Shown here one piece after another: positions 9,998-21,990 of a DNA stretch of 64,000 bases. The notes beneath the pieces are model-generated. The model had not been told where the DNA came from. It made no database searches and worked only from the letters and a program-made list of their open reading frames with translations. Source of the DNA: Boletus sp. NGJ (taxonomy: Eukaryota; Basidiomycota; Agaricomycetes; Boletales; Boletaceae); NCBI GenBank assembly GCA_019096195.1, contig JAGTXK010000087.1:310001-374000 (forward strand), in the 5' to 3' direction. The translations under genes were made by a program, and so were the position numbers. Every line of letters starts with the position of its first letter. The stretch's first letter is position 1.

Positions 9998-12721
9998 GAT
10001 AGTGTAGCAACACATGGTGTATACATACCACCCCAACTCTGGACCTGTACTAACAGCTATCGTGACACTTTTTGTTTTATTCGCTATCGCATTGGTTTGA
10101 TTAGCACGCTAACTTGTTGATGTTCCAATACAGTAGCCATCGCACGCCACATCTCATCCACTACTTATGACCAAACTGTACTCTGGGGTAATCATCATCC
10201 GACGTCTCCACTTGCGAGTTGCGGTCGCTTCGAAGCTGCCTGCGGCAAGCACAAGCAAACGACATTTTGACCCTCTCACGTCATTGACAGAGAACGCGCA
10301 TCATTCCTTTCGATCATGAATACCCTTGTGGCGCTTCCTGCCAATCCGAAACCTCTGGCGGGAGGTCGCTCGAATCTCAATCGACGTATGAAATTCCCGC
10401 CACAGTGGTGGGTCGTTTATACGACAGCGCTCTTGGTGGAATTTTCTCGTTGCCACGAATCCCGCTTGTACACACTCGGGTATGTTGGATCGGACACGCT
10501 GTGCGTTTGCCTTGTGGCTGATTGTCTTTTTGAGTCTTTGTTCAGGCACCTCGACTGCGTCGTCGTCAAGGGCCGGTTCGGCCAATTGGTGATGAGTCCT
10601 GAACGCAGCTTCGAGGTGCGTTGTTACGAATGTTGATGGCAAGGGACTATTGTCTCGTCACACCTTTCCATCGGGGAATCCTTCATTGTCAACATTGCAG
10701 TTGACGTTGTGATTGATATGGACCGTGATGCTGTGATGGATGGCTGTTCGTGACGTGATTCCTTTGGATCATGACTCTTATCGTGACTGCGCGTGCATCC
10801 TCTGCACCCGATCATCTTGGCCTTGTGCAGCCCGATGTTGCATCTGCTGACGAGCATTCACCGTCGCTGAGCGGCTATTCCATGATCTTTTTTTCAATCG
10901 CTGTGTGCCCCATATATCGTGCGGAGGCAGTCCTCTTGATGTGGGTAGCACATGCAATGAATGTCGACAGTGTGCCTGTTATCAATGAATCTTTCAAATG
11001 CTGACCCATTGTTTTCTGGCGCCTGTGCGGCCCTGAACGTAACTGGGGAGGACTCCCCGTTCCTCGCATGGCGTGCGCTGATCAGGAGATTTCGCGCGCA
11101 ACGATCGCAGGCTTGTTGGATTCTGTGCTGCCGCATGGCATCACTGCATTCCACAGAGTCAACAACGTTCCAGTTGTCTGGCGCTTGAGTGTGGGATCTT
11201 AGATACCGCGGCTCGACCTTCCAATTCTACAAAACTGCATTCCTAGGGGACCTGCCGACTTCATCGGCCGAAACCTTACTTGCCCTGAAACACTGGATTG
11301 AGACTTTGCGGGGGGGCCTGCGTCAAACGAGCATCGGATGCAATTTCTTGGAACGTTGGGAACGACACGGTATGCAGTTCATCCTGCATGATGGGCACTC
11401 AAAACACACAAGACTGAATTTTGGGCGCGAGTTTTCGGTGCCATGCCAACCACAGTGCGTGCTCAGAAGCTCATGATGATGCATGGGTCATTGGTGGTCC
11501 GGATGCTATGCATTATGAGATATTCTATAAGCAAGTCATGGCCTGGACTAACTCCACCGAGCGATCAATGACAAGCTAAGCCAAGAGAAATCACTCCATT
11601 CGATAATATGGTTGCCGTACGTTTGATGTTCAGAAAACTAAAAGAGGCCATGGGGTCGGGAAACGAGTCATGGGGACCGAAAGTAGAAATCGTGAGGCTG
11701 TGGTATCCGAGAGTGTGCCACGAAGCGGATGAAGCATCAGCAGACTGTCTGAGGGTATGAAAAGCAGCCTGTCCTGGACGATCGGACAGGTCGGCTCAAT
11801 CGTCCGAGGTACCAATAGAGGAACAGGATGTTGATTTTTCCGTGATTGGGGGTTCTGACCAGCAAAGCACAAAGCAGTGTATGATGTACCGGAGCAAGAT
11901 GTCATCACAAACGGCTTGGTGTGAGGTTGCCTATTGGAGATGTTGGTCCAACTTTTCGGCAAGTCGTTTAGAGTCCAGGCTGTCACATGCGGAGAAAGGG
12001 CTGCAAAAAGCGACATCCGCAACCAGAACATTTGGCGCACACCTTGAGCCGAACTGAAAGGTGAGCCCTGCCAATCTCAGACAAGTCGTCCATGCCTCGG
12101 AAATGAGGTGGCAGTGACACCTCAGCTATCAGGTTGTGTTGTGTCGAACCGATCGACACAAAGTACCGGGACTATTATCCAGCAGTGTGTGCTACACGAC
12201 ACGCCATGGCGACGAGATAAATATGGCTGAAAAGCCAACAGGATTTTGTCTACGATACAATCAGTCAGCATCATTGATAACGCATGAGAGATAACGTATG
12301 ACCTTGAGGATACAGTGCACATAGGGTTTGGGGACCCGCATCACGTGTGGTCCCTATGCATTATGACCAATCGTACTATAGGTCATCATCGCAGAATCGA
12401 ACGAATACGGCCAACACAAACCAGCGGACTTACGTGGGTGTTGCATCGATTTTAAAAGGGATTGTCAAAGAGGAATTATTAGTGCTGTCAAACCTTGATG
12501 CGCGCAGTGTAGGAGATTCTCCTGAGAGCCCCGCCTGACAGATGGACCCTGTAACGTTGCGTCAACTGATTGATACTTACGGAGGTTGATAAGAGAGAAT
12601 TGTGCAGTAACCACAAAGATGTACGTCTTCCCAAGCCATGCCCCCTTTCTGGGACATAGTACAGGATTCCCACGGACACAGTCACGTTGCGTCCAACACT
12701 CCATCCTCTGCAGGGTGCACC
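9998..12721. other. 2.7-kb stretch without a supported gene
   Basis: Several frames of 70-136 codons occur on both strands. Examples are 10301-10642 (-), 11189-11476 (+) and 11630-12040 (-), the last starting with a moderately hydrophobic segment. None shows a known motif or a convincing splice chain. No tRNA, repeat array or transposase signature is seen. Short lineage-specific or relic sequence is possible. Confidence 0.4.
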
Positions 12722-13333
12722 ATGGCAAGCTCAGAGTCTCCTGTGCCAGCACCACGTGTGACATTCGCATCCTTGACTCCTCAAAACATTGGCACGGTCC
12801 GCAAGCTCAATTCGGTCCTGTTTCCCGTCAAGTACAGCGAAAAGTACTATCAGGACATCTTGCATTCCGATGTTGAAGACTTTTGCCAGCTCGGTCCGTC
12901 TCTTCGACAAGGTAGCCGTTTTGGAACATTCTCTTACATGATCAGGAACGTCAGTTTACTTCAATGATGTCCCCGTCGGAAATATCTGCTGTAGGCTCGA
13001 GAACAAAGAGTTGTATTTGACAACCTTGGGCATCCTCGCCGTAAGTCACTATTTCGGTCTAGATAAAGCTGATGCGCTGACGCTCGCCTCACACAGCCTT
13101 ACCGCTCCCGAAAGTTGGGCACTCAAGCCCTGCAGCTCATCATCGAGGCTGCATCTCGCCATAACAAACCAAGAATCAAGCGCATATCCCTACACGTGCA
13201 GGTCTCCAATGGAGATGCCAAGAGATTCTATGAGAGCCATGGCTTCAGAGAAGCTGGGGTTCAAAAAGATTACTACAAAAAGATTACACCCCGAGATGCG
13301 TGGTTATTGGAGAAAATTATACCAGAACAATAG
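12722..13333 (+). CDS. NAA50: N-alpha-acetyltransferase 50 (GNAT fold)
   Basis: Small GNAT acetyltransferase. Naa50 acetylates N-terminal methionines, associates with NatA at the ribosome and is linked to sister-chromatid cohesion in animals. The start MASSESPVPAP leads to VRKLNSVLFPVKYSEKYY, the family's substrate-binding N-terminus. Introns at 12894-12954 and 13041-13096 join VYFNDVPVGNICCR to LYLTTLGILAPYRSRKLG. The latter holds the acetyl-CoA pyrophosphate loop, here R-S-R-K-L-G, close to the R/Q-x-x-G-x-G/A pattern. ISLHVQVSNGDAKRFYESHGF is the conserved C-terminal GNAT motif. The product is about 164 residues, normal for the family. It is convergent with the downstream C2H2 gene. Confidence 0.9.
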
Positions 13334-13612
13334 TTATGCACTCAACAATTGTAATACATGGGCAAACGCACAGCACGCCATTCTGTATGTGACAGACCTC
13401 GAATCTGGAAAAGTGCGTATGTTCATAAGTTAATTTACAGTACGTATACAAGGGTGAACATAGTTCCTGTCCGTCACGGAGAGGCCTCGGCGATCAAGAC
13501 GAGACTAATATGATACTAATGAAATAGTGATCCAAACTGGCAAGGCGGTCGGCTATCAGTCACACAAATGACATGTTGAGAGAACCAATAAGCCGCTTAC
13601 GATAGCTGGTTG

Positions 13613-14320
13613 TCAAGACACGTCGCCTTCGTGCCCGCAGTGCTTCACCAACTGGAATGTGGTGAGTGGTGCGTTCGTCTGGTGACGGGAGAATAAACAT
13701 GCCTGATGCCTCTTGAGCGCATCCTTGCGGGTGAAGGTCTTTCCGCATCCGCCGTTGCACAAGAACGGCTTCTCTCCTGAATGTGTTTCTCTGTGGCGCT
13801 TCAAATCGTGCTGTCGGTTGAATGACAATGCACATAGGTCACACGAAAATGGCCGCGAGGGCGATGCCGGATATTGTGCCGGATATTGTGACTGCCCATA
13901 CGGAGAATCGCCGCGCGCGTAATACGGGGAGTTCTGGTGGACGGTGGGTTGGTGATGCGGCGCGGGATATTGCTGGGATGCTACTGTGTATTGCGGCACG
14001 GCACTTAGCGACTGATGAGTGTGGTTCGGTAGCGGGTAAGTTTGCCGTGGTTGATGGTATGTATCCGGTGTCGGCGCTGTGTACTGGCTTGACGCCGATG
14101 GGGGATAATCTCCAGTGTAGTTGCCTACTCCATATTGGATAGATGGATGCACTGAGGCTAAATTGTGCGCAGTACCCTCCATCAATGGATAGGCGCTGCC
14201 AGGTGGGGCGTCGTGGTGGGTGCTTGAGGGAGGGTGATAACGAGGGGAGCTGGCTGGCCAGTGACTGCCTCGGTCAAGGTCGGTGGTAGTAGGAAAAGAG
14301 TATCCGCGTCGATCTGTCAT
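13613..14320 (-). CDS. C2H2 zinc-finger transcription factor A
   Basis: About 218-235 residues. The ATG at 14320 (MTDRRGYSF) opens a long Pro/Tyr/Gln/His/Ser-rich disordered leader. Two C2H2 fingers follow: FSCDLCALSFNRQHDLKRHRETH and, after the SGEKPF linker, CNGGCGKTFTRKDALKRH. A 51-base GC-AG intron (13652-13702) is likely; removing it gives DALKRHQLVKHCG, the usual fungal form. Because 51 is a multiple of three, the unspliced message also stays open and would add 17 residues. It is divergently arranged with the DNA ligase 870 bp away. Targets unknown. The DNA-binding call is firm; the exact C-terminus depends on the intron. Confidence 0.85.
   Translation of the reverse strand: MTDRRGYSFPTTTDLDRGSHWPASSPRYHPPSSTHHDAPPGSAYPLMEGTAHNLASVHPSIQYGVGNYTGDYPPSASSQYTAPTPDTYHQPRQTYPLPNHTHQSLSAVPQYTVASQQYPAPHHQPTVHQNSPYYARGDSPYGQSQYPAQYPASPSRPFSCDLCALSFNRQHDLKRHRETHSGEKPFLCNGGCGKTFTRKDALKRHQACLFSRHQTNAPLTTFQLVKHCGHEGDVS
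13652..13702 (-). other. 51-nt in-frame GC-AG intron (predicted)
   Basis: On the minus strand, CATCAG is followed by GCATGT, an otherwise good donor with C in place of T, and ends ATTCCAG. Removal restores the expected DALKRHQLVKHCG after the second zinc finger. It carries a branch-like CTCAC 12-16 bases before the acceptor. Confidence 0.55.
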
Positions 14321-15189
14321 GGTGAAGGTTGGGGGACTGGGATGTCGGATGGCGCTGGAGGTGTTGGGTTCATAAGCATTTTCGGACCCGCTGGAGCTTC
14401 ATATAAACGGTGCATTGAGCAGGCAATTTGCCGGCGCCGCAACAGGGTGGGTGCGGCACAAACCAACATAAGTGGTCGTAACGGGTTGTACAAGATCTTG
14501 TGTGCAGTTGCCCGATCGAGTGTTCCTTCCAATGTGCCTGATAGCGGACCTGATCTTGAGCGTTTAGCAGATTACGGTTGACCCTGACAAGTGTAACTTT
14601 CGCACTGGCCGTCTAACCAAAGTAAGGTAGAGTGGTGAGACGACTCTCTCATCGAAGCACGTCCAATATAGCTGGCTTTTTTCTCATCGATGCGGACTGA
14701 ATGGCAGCGTCGTGGCGATGCTGGTCCAGTGAGCCCTGCTGACCTTTTGGTGCGCTTGACAATTGAGACCGGGTTCCCAAATTCCATGTGATAGCTAGCC
14801 CGAGTCTGGACACTTGGGCCGACTTACCGATTGGTGGGTGGTGCGACCATGCATAGCCCACCTCCGCTATGATCGAACCCTGTCGTTTTTCCCAGACACT
14901 TGGACAGTACCAGCCCGCTTAGGCTCGCCTCGCAGCGAGGACATTGCACGCCGTGATGCCCTGTAGGGACGGATCTTGCAGGTTCCACGCGGTTGCGAAA
15001 AGCGACACTGCTCAGTCGTGGCGTGCCCATGACTGACGACGTCCCCGACACGTCGGCCACCAAAAATATTATTGTACCTTTCCGTCACAAATTTCTTTCT
15101 TTTTTATTTTTTCGACGTGCAAGTTGACTGGAAATGAGACTGATTCTGACCCAAAAAAGGACCTCTGATTTGATCGACGCAAATGACGT
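14321..15189. other. divergent intergenic region, C2H2 A / DNA ligase
   Basis: 870 bases between two outward-facing genes. On the C2H2 side a TTTATAT element (minus strand, about 14402-14407) lies roughly 85 bases from the ATG. On the ligase side there is a T-rich block at 15090-15110. No exact MluI cell-cycle box (ACGCGT) is present. No gene is seen. Confidence 0.5.
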
Positions 15190-18100
15190 ATGTCTGATAC
15201 GGCCACCTCCTCCCCGCTGTGGTTAGGTTTCATGTCGAAACGTACCCCGTCAATCTCAAGTAGGAAAAAGCCCAAATTTGCAGAAAACCAGGCCATTCTG
15301 GACGCTTATTTCCGTGCTCCCAGTGGTAACGACACTGCGACAACCGCACATCTGTCTTCGCGTACCGTTTCTGAAAAGCCGTTTCCCTCTCTTGACACAA
15401 TAAACCGTCCCAGCTCGTTCCATAAATTATGGCACGACGGACATGGGACGCAGGAAAACCCCATCCAGCTCGACTCCGGAGATGACCTCAATGTCCAGGG
15501 TTCGATCCAAGCAGAGTCTCAGGGACCCCCTGACCGTTGCGAGAACCCTACGGCATCTCTGCCGACAAGGCCTCGCACTGATTTGGCTCTTGCGCTCCGT
15601 CCAACCGAGCTCGACGTCGACTACCCTCCACTCGCGGTCGACCCACTCCTCTATCCCATCCAACACTCTCCTTGGCCCGTGCCTTCTCCAGCCCCATACT
15701 CTTTCCTCGTCCACACCCTCCTCGTTTTGGTAGACACTCGCTCCCGCATCGCCATCCTCGACGCGCTCACCAATAGTCTGCGGTGTCTCATATTATATCA
15801 TCCTCCGTCCCTGTTGCCGGCAATTTATCTCTTGTCCAATTCACTCTCCCCCGCTTATTCTCCACTCGAACTTGGCATTGGCGCTTCCATCATCTCAAAG
15901 GCAGTCCAACATGTATCTGGCCTCACACCCGCAGCCCTTCGTCGTCTGTACAATTCCTCGGGCGACCCAGGAGATGTCGCATTCGAGGCCAAATCCAGCA
16001 TTCGTACACTTGTCGCACGCCCTCCTTTACTTATCGAGACTGTATACCAATCAATGTTGAAAATTGCCCAGATCAAAGGTCAAGGGGCAGCAAAGCAAAA
16101 GCAGTCCATCCTGGAGCAACTGCTTGTCGCTGCAAGGGGTGAAGAGACGAGGTTTCTCGTCCGCATGCTGTCGCAAAATCTGCGCGTTGGGTGCTGTCCG
16201 AACGTCCATATTAACAGCGCTGGCCAGAGCTTTGGTCTTGTCTCCGCCTCCAAACCTGAGCTTACCCAGTTCATCATTGCATGTGACACCGCAGTTTCTC
16301 GCGTCCATCAAGCCATCACCATCGGGCAAGCAGAAGAAAAATATTGACCCTCAACGCAACGAGCTTCTGCTCACGTTTGCCAACGCCGAAGCGCTCGTAA
16401 AACAGGTGTATGTCCAACATCCCAACTACGATCACATCGTCGCTGGAGTCGTTGCCGGCGGACTCGACGGCCTCTCTGCGCGGGTCCCGCTCACCGTCAG
16501 TGAGCTGCCTCCATCCCTGCCTCCATCCCTTTTAGTAATTATTTGACTCAGGTATCCCTCTCCATCCCACACTGGGCTCTCCAGCTCGATCACTTGACGA
16601 GGTATATGATCGGTTGAATGAGATGCCATTCACAGCGGAGTTCAAGTATGATGGTCAGCGTGCACAGATTCATGCTTTAAAGGTGGCAAATGGCTGTCCA
16701 TCTGTCCACATTTTCTCTCGGCATCTAGAAAACATGACTGATAAAGTGAAATCTCCATAACATTGCGTACACAATTTGACTAATCCAATGCTCCGGTTCC
16801 AGTATCCCGATGTGGTCTCGTTGGTCAGGTGCATATTTGCGGAAACGTCTGACCTACAGTCTTTTATTATCGATTCGGAAATCGTTGCAATAGATTCGGA
16901 CAATGGCGGGCTCAGGTCCTTCCAGGAGCTCTCGAACAGAGCAAGGAAGAATGTAGAAATTCGAGATATCAAAGTCCCAGTATGTGTCTTTGCCTTTGAC
17001 TTGATGTATCTTGATGGCGAGGTGAGCCTTATTCCGTCGTCGTCGTCACGACGTTTGATCTTGTTTTCTCCACCAGATCTTATTGGAACGACCGTTCCGG
17101 CAAAGACGCAATCTGTTGAGAACTCGATTCCCTGCCCTGACACCAGAGGAACCAGGCACTGCCCGCTTTGACCATGTTAACAGTTGTGAAAGTGAACAGG
17201 GACGAGAATGTATCGAGGGGTTTTGGCAAAAAGCCGTAGAGAGTCGCTGCGAAGGCCTCATGATCAAAGTTGGTCCCCAGATGTGTCATTGTCTCGGCGT
17301 GTTCTAATCTTGGTCAGCTCCTGGACAGCGTTGAAAATCTGGAAACTGTCATGCATCACAGGGGCAAGGCTCGAAAGCGACCGTTGCCAGCTACGTATGA
17401 GCCTGGTAAGTGAACCTTGAAGAGACGTTCTTGAAGCGCGGGACGTTGATGTGTATGACAACTCCTCAGATAAGCGAACTTCTGCATGGCTGAAACTCAA
17501 GAAAGACTACGTGGACGGCCTTGGAGATACGCTTGACTTGGTCCCTATCGGAGCATGGCACGGAAATGGACGCAAAGCAGGTTGGTGGAGCCCCGTGCTG
17601 CTCGCAGTCTGGGATCCCACAACAGAAAGGCTAATTGCCGTGTGCAAATGCATGTCTGGTAAGGTTTATTGCCTCAGAGCCTATACGTTTGGGGTAATCA
17701 GTTGCTCAGGGTTTTCCGACACGTTTTACAAGGTATGACCAATTCCTCTTGGCAAAGAGTTATGTATGGGTGATACTCATCCTAAAAACAGGATCTTACT
17801 TTGAAATACTCCGAAGTTTCCAACGATTGTTCATGTCACCCCATAGGGGACTGCGATATCGGAGGTGAGGGCTATTCTTGCTTGGCGGTAAACTTTTGCC
17901 CCTAAAATCCACGGCTCCCGAATGTAGGTTTTAAACCTGACGTTCATTTTAGGCCTCGTGAAGTCTGGGAGATCCGGGGTGCAGAGTAAGCAAATCCCAG
18001 TTTCACATTTCCTTTCCTACTAACCATCGTGGATCCCGATTGATCAAGCATCACGCTCAGCCCTGTTTCTCTTGCTGCACTCGGTCAAGTATCGTCTGCG

Positions 18101-18307
18101 AGAGGTCTGAGTGTACGGTTTCCGCGCTTCCTTCGCGTTAGGGAAGATAAACGTCCAGAGCATGCCACCACTTCTCGACAACTCGCTCAGATGTACCGTG
18201 ATCAACAGAGAGGTAAAGACACCACTGGCGCCGACGATGGGGATCTCATGGACATGGAAGTCGAAGTGGAGGCACAGCTGGAAGATGACTCGGACGGGTC
18301 GAGCTAA
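15190..18307 (+). CDS. CDC9: ATP-dependent DNA ligase I, with an apparent 1-bp frameshift
   Basis: Replicative ligase that seals Okazaki-fragment nicks and acts in excision repair. A PCNA-interacting box QAILDAYF lies at residues 34-41. The helical DNA-binding domain follows, then the adenylation domain with active-site lysine in EFKYDGQRAQIH, motif III DSEIVAID, FAFDLMYLDG, CEGLMIK (motif IV) and WLKLKKDY (motif V). The OB-fold part ends RFPRFLRVREDKRPEHATTS and an acidic tail. At least seven introns join in phase. One break remains: at GGG 16189-16191 the frame moves by one between LSQNLRVG and GAVRTSILTALARA with no room for an intron. Everything else is intact, so a sequence error or allelic lesion is likelier than old decay. 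A second in-frame ATG at 15232 (MSKRTPSIS) could give a shorter form. Confidence 0.88.
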
Positions 18308-18371
18308 AGCCATTGTATCATATCGTTGTAATGTATCTCGAGCCGCAAGTTGAAAATGCTATTGACATCCA

Positions 18372-20010
18372 TCAATGCTCGGTGCATCCTTGACCTGCTA
18401 GCCAAAACCTGGTGATGATCGAGAGAGCTACATGGTACGTGCTATCACTAGGAAATGCAGTATCGATAACGTGCTTCAGCCTGCCGTTCGTTAGTGCTTC
18501 CTCCCAGTCGCTGTCTCTCTCCTTGGGAGGCAATAACCCCTGGAGGTGAGCGCACGACATGAGGAGGACATACTTGATGGTAAGCACCGGTGGTGCCGGA
18601 TCCGATTTCTGGGACGTGTGGTTATTACAGAGTAGTTGAAAAACCTCTGAACACGTCGCAAGCGCAGGCCGCGGCGGCAGGCTGGATCCTGCCCGAACGA
18701 CGTCGATGTCCGTGGCAGATAATGACATCGCCCCCGAGTCACGCCGTGATCCACGTCTGGGGAGAGGTCTAGGTCGGGGCTTGGTCCCTCCAATGGTAGA
18801 CGACCCAGACGACAGAAATTTCTGGCATACAGTGATTTTAAATGTGAGAAGCGGGACTGTCTTTGGCAGACTCTCCATCAAGTTCTGGGCGATTTGGGGG
18901 GGACAAGTGTATAAGCGTGTCGTCAGTGTGGTCGCAAACATGGGACCATCGAAGGACCCCGAGAGACCGAGGTTGATGAGCTGCAAGAGACCTTGATTTG
19001 TGGGCTGAATCCATCCGAGATGTTGCAAAGACGCACAAGTGTCAACAGTCGAGTGGCCATGTCTCGCCGCTCGCCGTCTTTCTGCTTGACAGCGTGAAAG
19101 ACGATATCGAGTGGGGCACCTGCCTCCCATCGTAGGCCACTACCTCCCCTCGGGGGAGGGATCTGCGACAAGAGGTATAGCGAGAACTTTTCTGCATCGA
19201 AACAGCATTTACTTGTGACTTTTGCCAGGAAATTGGACCTTACCTCCAGATTCTTGGGAATGGAGCAACTCGTCCTTTTCAAACACGGACAGCAGCCATC
19301 GAAGGACTGGCCATGCATGTTCAGCGACTACTGCCGGTGTGCCATGGCCTTGGTCGAGGTTAGCAACTTGGACGTCATAGGCACTTCCTCCGCGCTTCTT
19401 GCTCGTCTCCTCGGGCAAGAGCTTTTTGTGTTGTATGAACCCTTCCTTGAGGATGGCCCAACAATTTCTACAATCCTTGATGCATCGAGACTCTCGAGCA
19501 ACGAGCGAGTCCTCGTCATGGCCGTTATCGCTCGACCCTGGCGGTAGATCACTGTCAGCGACATCGTCCAATGAATATTTCGGGAGTGCTCTAAATAAAG
19601 ATCCGGGTGAATTTGTAGCAAGAAACGAGAACAAGATTCGTTGAGCGGCCTCGGATTCAGTCACTGAGGGGGATAACGATGCCTTGGACAGCGTGAGTTT
19701 CTGTTTCGTGGGAGAACCCTTGACAGGAGACGGAGGGGCATGTTCCTGATGGTATATTTGGTCACCGGTAGCTGGAGGAGGAGGGAAGAGAGCTATGTAA
19801 AGGAGTTGGCGGATATGGTCACTGTTCAGATGCGATGAGCTCGGTATCTAGAATGGCACCCAGGGATACTTACGCAGGTGGTCTGAAGGACGTAGACCGC
19901 AATTGGTCGAGAACCGCTATACCGGATTCATACTGGCCCTCCTCAAAACAGGTGTCGACCAGTCCACGCTGGTTTCTGGTCATTTCCCGCTCTGGATTTG
20001 AGGCAACCAT
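18372..20010 (-). CDS. unknown conserved-looking helical protein
   Basis: I do not recognise the family. A spliced minus-strand model is well supported by canonical introns. The first exon begins MVASNPEREMTRNQRGLVD at 20010; a GTAAGT intron leads to HIRQLLYIALFPPPP, then a basic/Ser linker and a long exon containing QRILFSFLATNSPGSLFRAL. GTAAGG and GTGCGT introns lead to YLLSQIPPPRGGSGLRWEAG and LINLGLSGSFDGPMFATTL. The product is about 480 residues, mostly predicted helical with no signal or membrane segment. The C-terminus is uncertain: an intron with GTGCTT or GTATGT donor near 18560-18600 may or may not be used. It faces the BolA gene across 720 bp. A role cannot be stated. Confidence 0.6.
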
Positions 20011-20733
20011 CTTGATGGGTAGGGAGGAAGAGACGCGAGGCGCGTCGGTACTGCGCTGTTGCGGAACGCGGTGCACGTGACAAGTCGGGTACAGCAGAGA
20101 ATGTTGCATAAATCAGATCGAGCGACACAGCAGGGTGGTGGCCAGTGTTTGTCTTTGAGAACGTAACCACCAGACAGTCGGAGAAATGAACTGATACGCA
20201 GCAGTTGAGCGTGGTTCCTGGATGCAGAGGTTTTCGTGCGAGACGAAGTTATGTATGGACTCGGAATCCTCGTCCACGAATAACGAGTACTACCGTGCAC
20301 CATGTTCGGTTACAAAACACACAAGTTGGACGTGTCAATCTCACTTTGGCCATGGACACCGTGCTCGTGCGGTATTTTGGGGGTCAAAGCTGTTTCCCGA
20401 GCGATCATCGTCAACTTAATGTGTCAAGAGATTTAGCACCACCGCCTCGTTGCATCGCGGATCGGAGTCCACCTGATGGTCGCTGTACACCTCCCACCGC
20501 TCGTTGCGAGACTCTGGTCGGCCAGAGTCAGCGTGCTGACAAATTCGAGCCCACGAAACTTGTCCAACGTCGCCACCCAACAAGACACGCAATTGCGCCA
20601 GGTTTCTTGTTACCAGCAGTTCCAGTGCGGCGTATTGATGCACGGCCGGTTCAGTGCGTTTCTCGGCAGTTGGATATTTCGCCCTCGCCCAACAGGTCCA
20701 GGTCGTCATCTCCTTGGGCAATTTCACCAGACC
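20011..20733. other. divergent intergenic region, unknown gene / BolA
   Basis: Lies between two outward-facing starts. A minus-strand frame at 20416-20790 (about 124 codons) overlaps the BolA start and has no family resemblance. It may be an upstream exon or 5' leader of the minus-strand gene, but no clear splice chain connects it. Confidence 0.35.
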
Positions 20734-21246
20734 ATGGCCACGGTCACAAGCGAATCTGGATCTCGTGGGCCAGTTGAGTCCGCTATACATGACAAGGTGA
20801 GGAGGATATGCCGATCAGCGCACCGAGAACGGCCTCCAAGCCACTCCTTAGCTAACAACTCTGCTTCAACCTTCACGACTCACCATTACAAACGACTCCC
20901 ACCTCCACCGCCATCATGCTTCCATGAGGGCCCAAGGTGGAGGTAATGGCGAAACACGTCAGTCTCTCGTTCTAGATGTCGGCAAATAATCATCCACTCA
21001 CGTGTTGCCACCGGCGTGTATAGATTTCGCAGTGCAGATCATCTCAGAAGTATTCAAGGGAAAGGTATTTTCACGTCTCCCGTCGCCAACACTGGAATTC
21101 ATCTGATTTCTCAGACAACCTTGCAACGGCACCGAATGATTTACACGGCGTTGTCAGACGAGCTCGTCCAGGGGCTCCACGCCCTATCTTTGAAAACATC
21201 GACGCCAGACGAGGCACGGCGGTTGGCTGCTGGACAGGCTGAGTGA
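20734..21246 (+). CDS. BolA-like protein
   Basis: Small BolA/IbaG-fold protein. Family members work with monothiol glutaredoxins in iron-sulfur cluster trafficking and iron sensing. Four exons (20734-20796, 20852-20957, 21024-21064, 21115-21246) join in phase. They give MATVTSESGSRGPVESAIHD, then LTITNDSHLHRHHASMRAQ with the conserved H-H-A, GETHFAVQIISEVFKGK, and LQRHRMIYTALSDEL plus LHALSLKTSTP. The invariant His in R-H-R is present. At about 113 residues with the short loop and HHA motif, it looks like the BolA1/Bol1 type rather than Fra2/Bol2. No mitochondrial presequence is obvious in this start. The type call is an inference. Confidence 0.9.
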
Positions 21247-21990
21247 TGTTGTGAAATGTGTGCCCTCTTGGGTGCTTAGATTCGTCAATCATGAAAGCCG
21301 TCCTTTAATTAATACACCATTCAACCACAATTGTCCTTGCGGCCGTTTCCCTCGCCGCTAGCTTTACAATGCGATTCTCCAGTGCTCGAGTTGTTGGGAG
21401 TGAAGCAGTTCCTGCTGGCGATGCTGATCCGCAGCCATGAGAAACGTATCCTGCCTGACAGCTTGCAGCGTGATTGGGTGCTCGGACGATGCAGTCATGA
21501 TACTGACCAACTTATATTGACCCCGGTTGATCCGCGAGTCGCAGCCAATCCGAGTGTTGGCAGCTACCCCCGAGGTGCTATGTGCCACTTGCCCCTCTGT
21601 CCGCCTGTGCTCCTCACGCACCTCGGTATGAAATTTTCATTTCTTTGCGGGACTAGCTCCCCTCTTAATGTGTGGTAGGTCTGCAGCCCTGCGACTATTT
21701 TCGTTCTTCATTGCGGAATTGAGGATCAGCGTCGGCTCGTGCACAGCAAGCAAGCCTCGGCGACGATCAAGGACGGTTGCTGTTAGCACGGACATCTTGG
21801 TAACGGTGTCCATGAATCTCCTGCTTCCACTTTCCGCCAGTGTGGTAGTAAGGCTGGACACCCTTTCATAATGACTTTTCCTCCATGACCCAAACATCAC
21901 GATTAGCGTGCAAATGGCCATGTTCCCATATATAAACCTCGGAACTGCCTGCCGCATCATCTCACCATCCTCCAAACTTCTGCTATTCCA
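21247..21990. other. intergenic, holds the C2H2 B promoter
   Basis: No gene seen in about 740 bases. TATATAAA at 21929-21936 lies 62 bases before the C2H2 B start codon. Confidence 0.5.
21929..21936 (+). promoter_or_regulatory. TATA box of C2H2 B gene
   Basis: TATATAAA, 62 bases upstream of ATG 21991. It is a strong match to the TATA consensus at a spacing expected for a short 5' leader. Confidence 0.6.

Noticed and set aside
11630-12040. 136-codon minus-strand frame with a hydrophobic start, possible secreted protein
   Set aside because: The start is preceded by charged and polar residues, no convincing cleavage site or cysteine pattern is seen, and composition resembles random frames.
15000-15189. 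MluI cell-cycle box upstream of the DNA ligase
   Set aside because: Only a degenerate ACGCGG/GCGAAAA combination at about 14989-15006; no exact ACGCGT, so not claimed.
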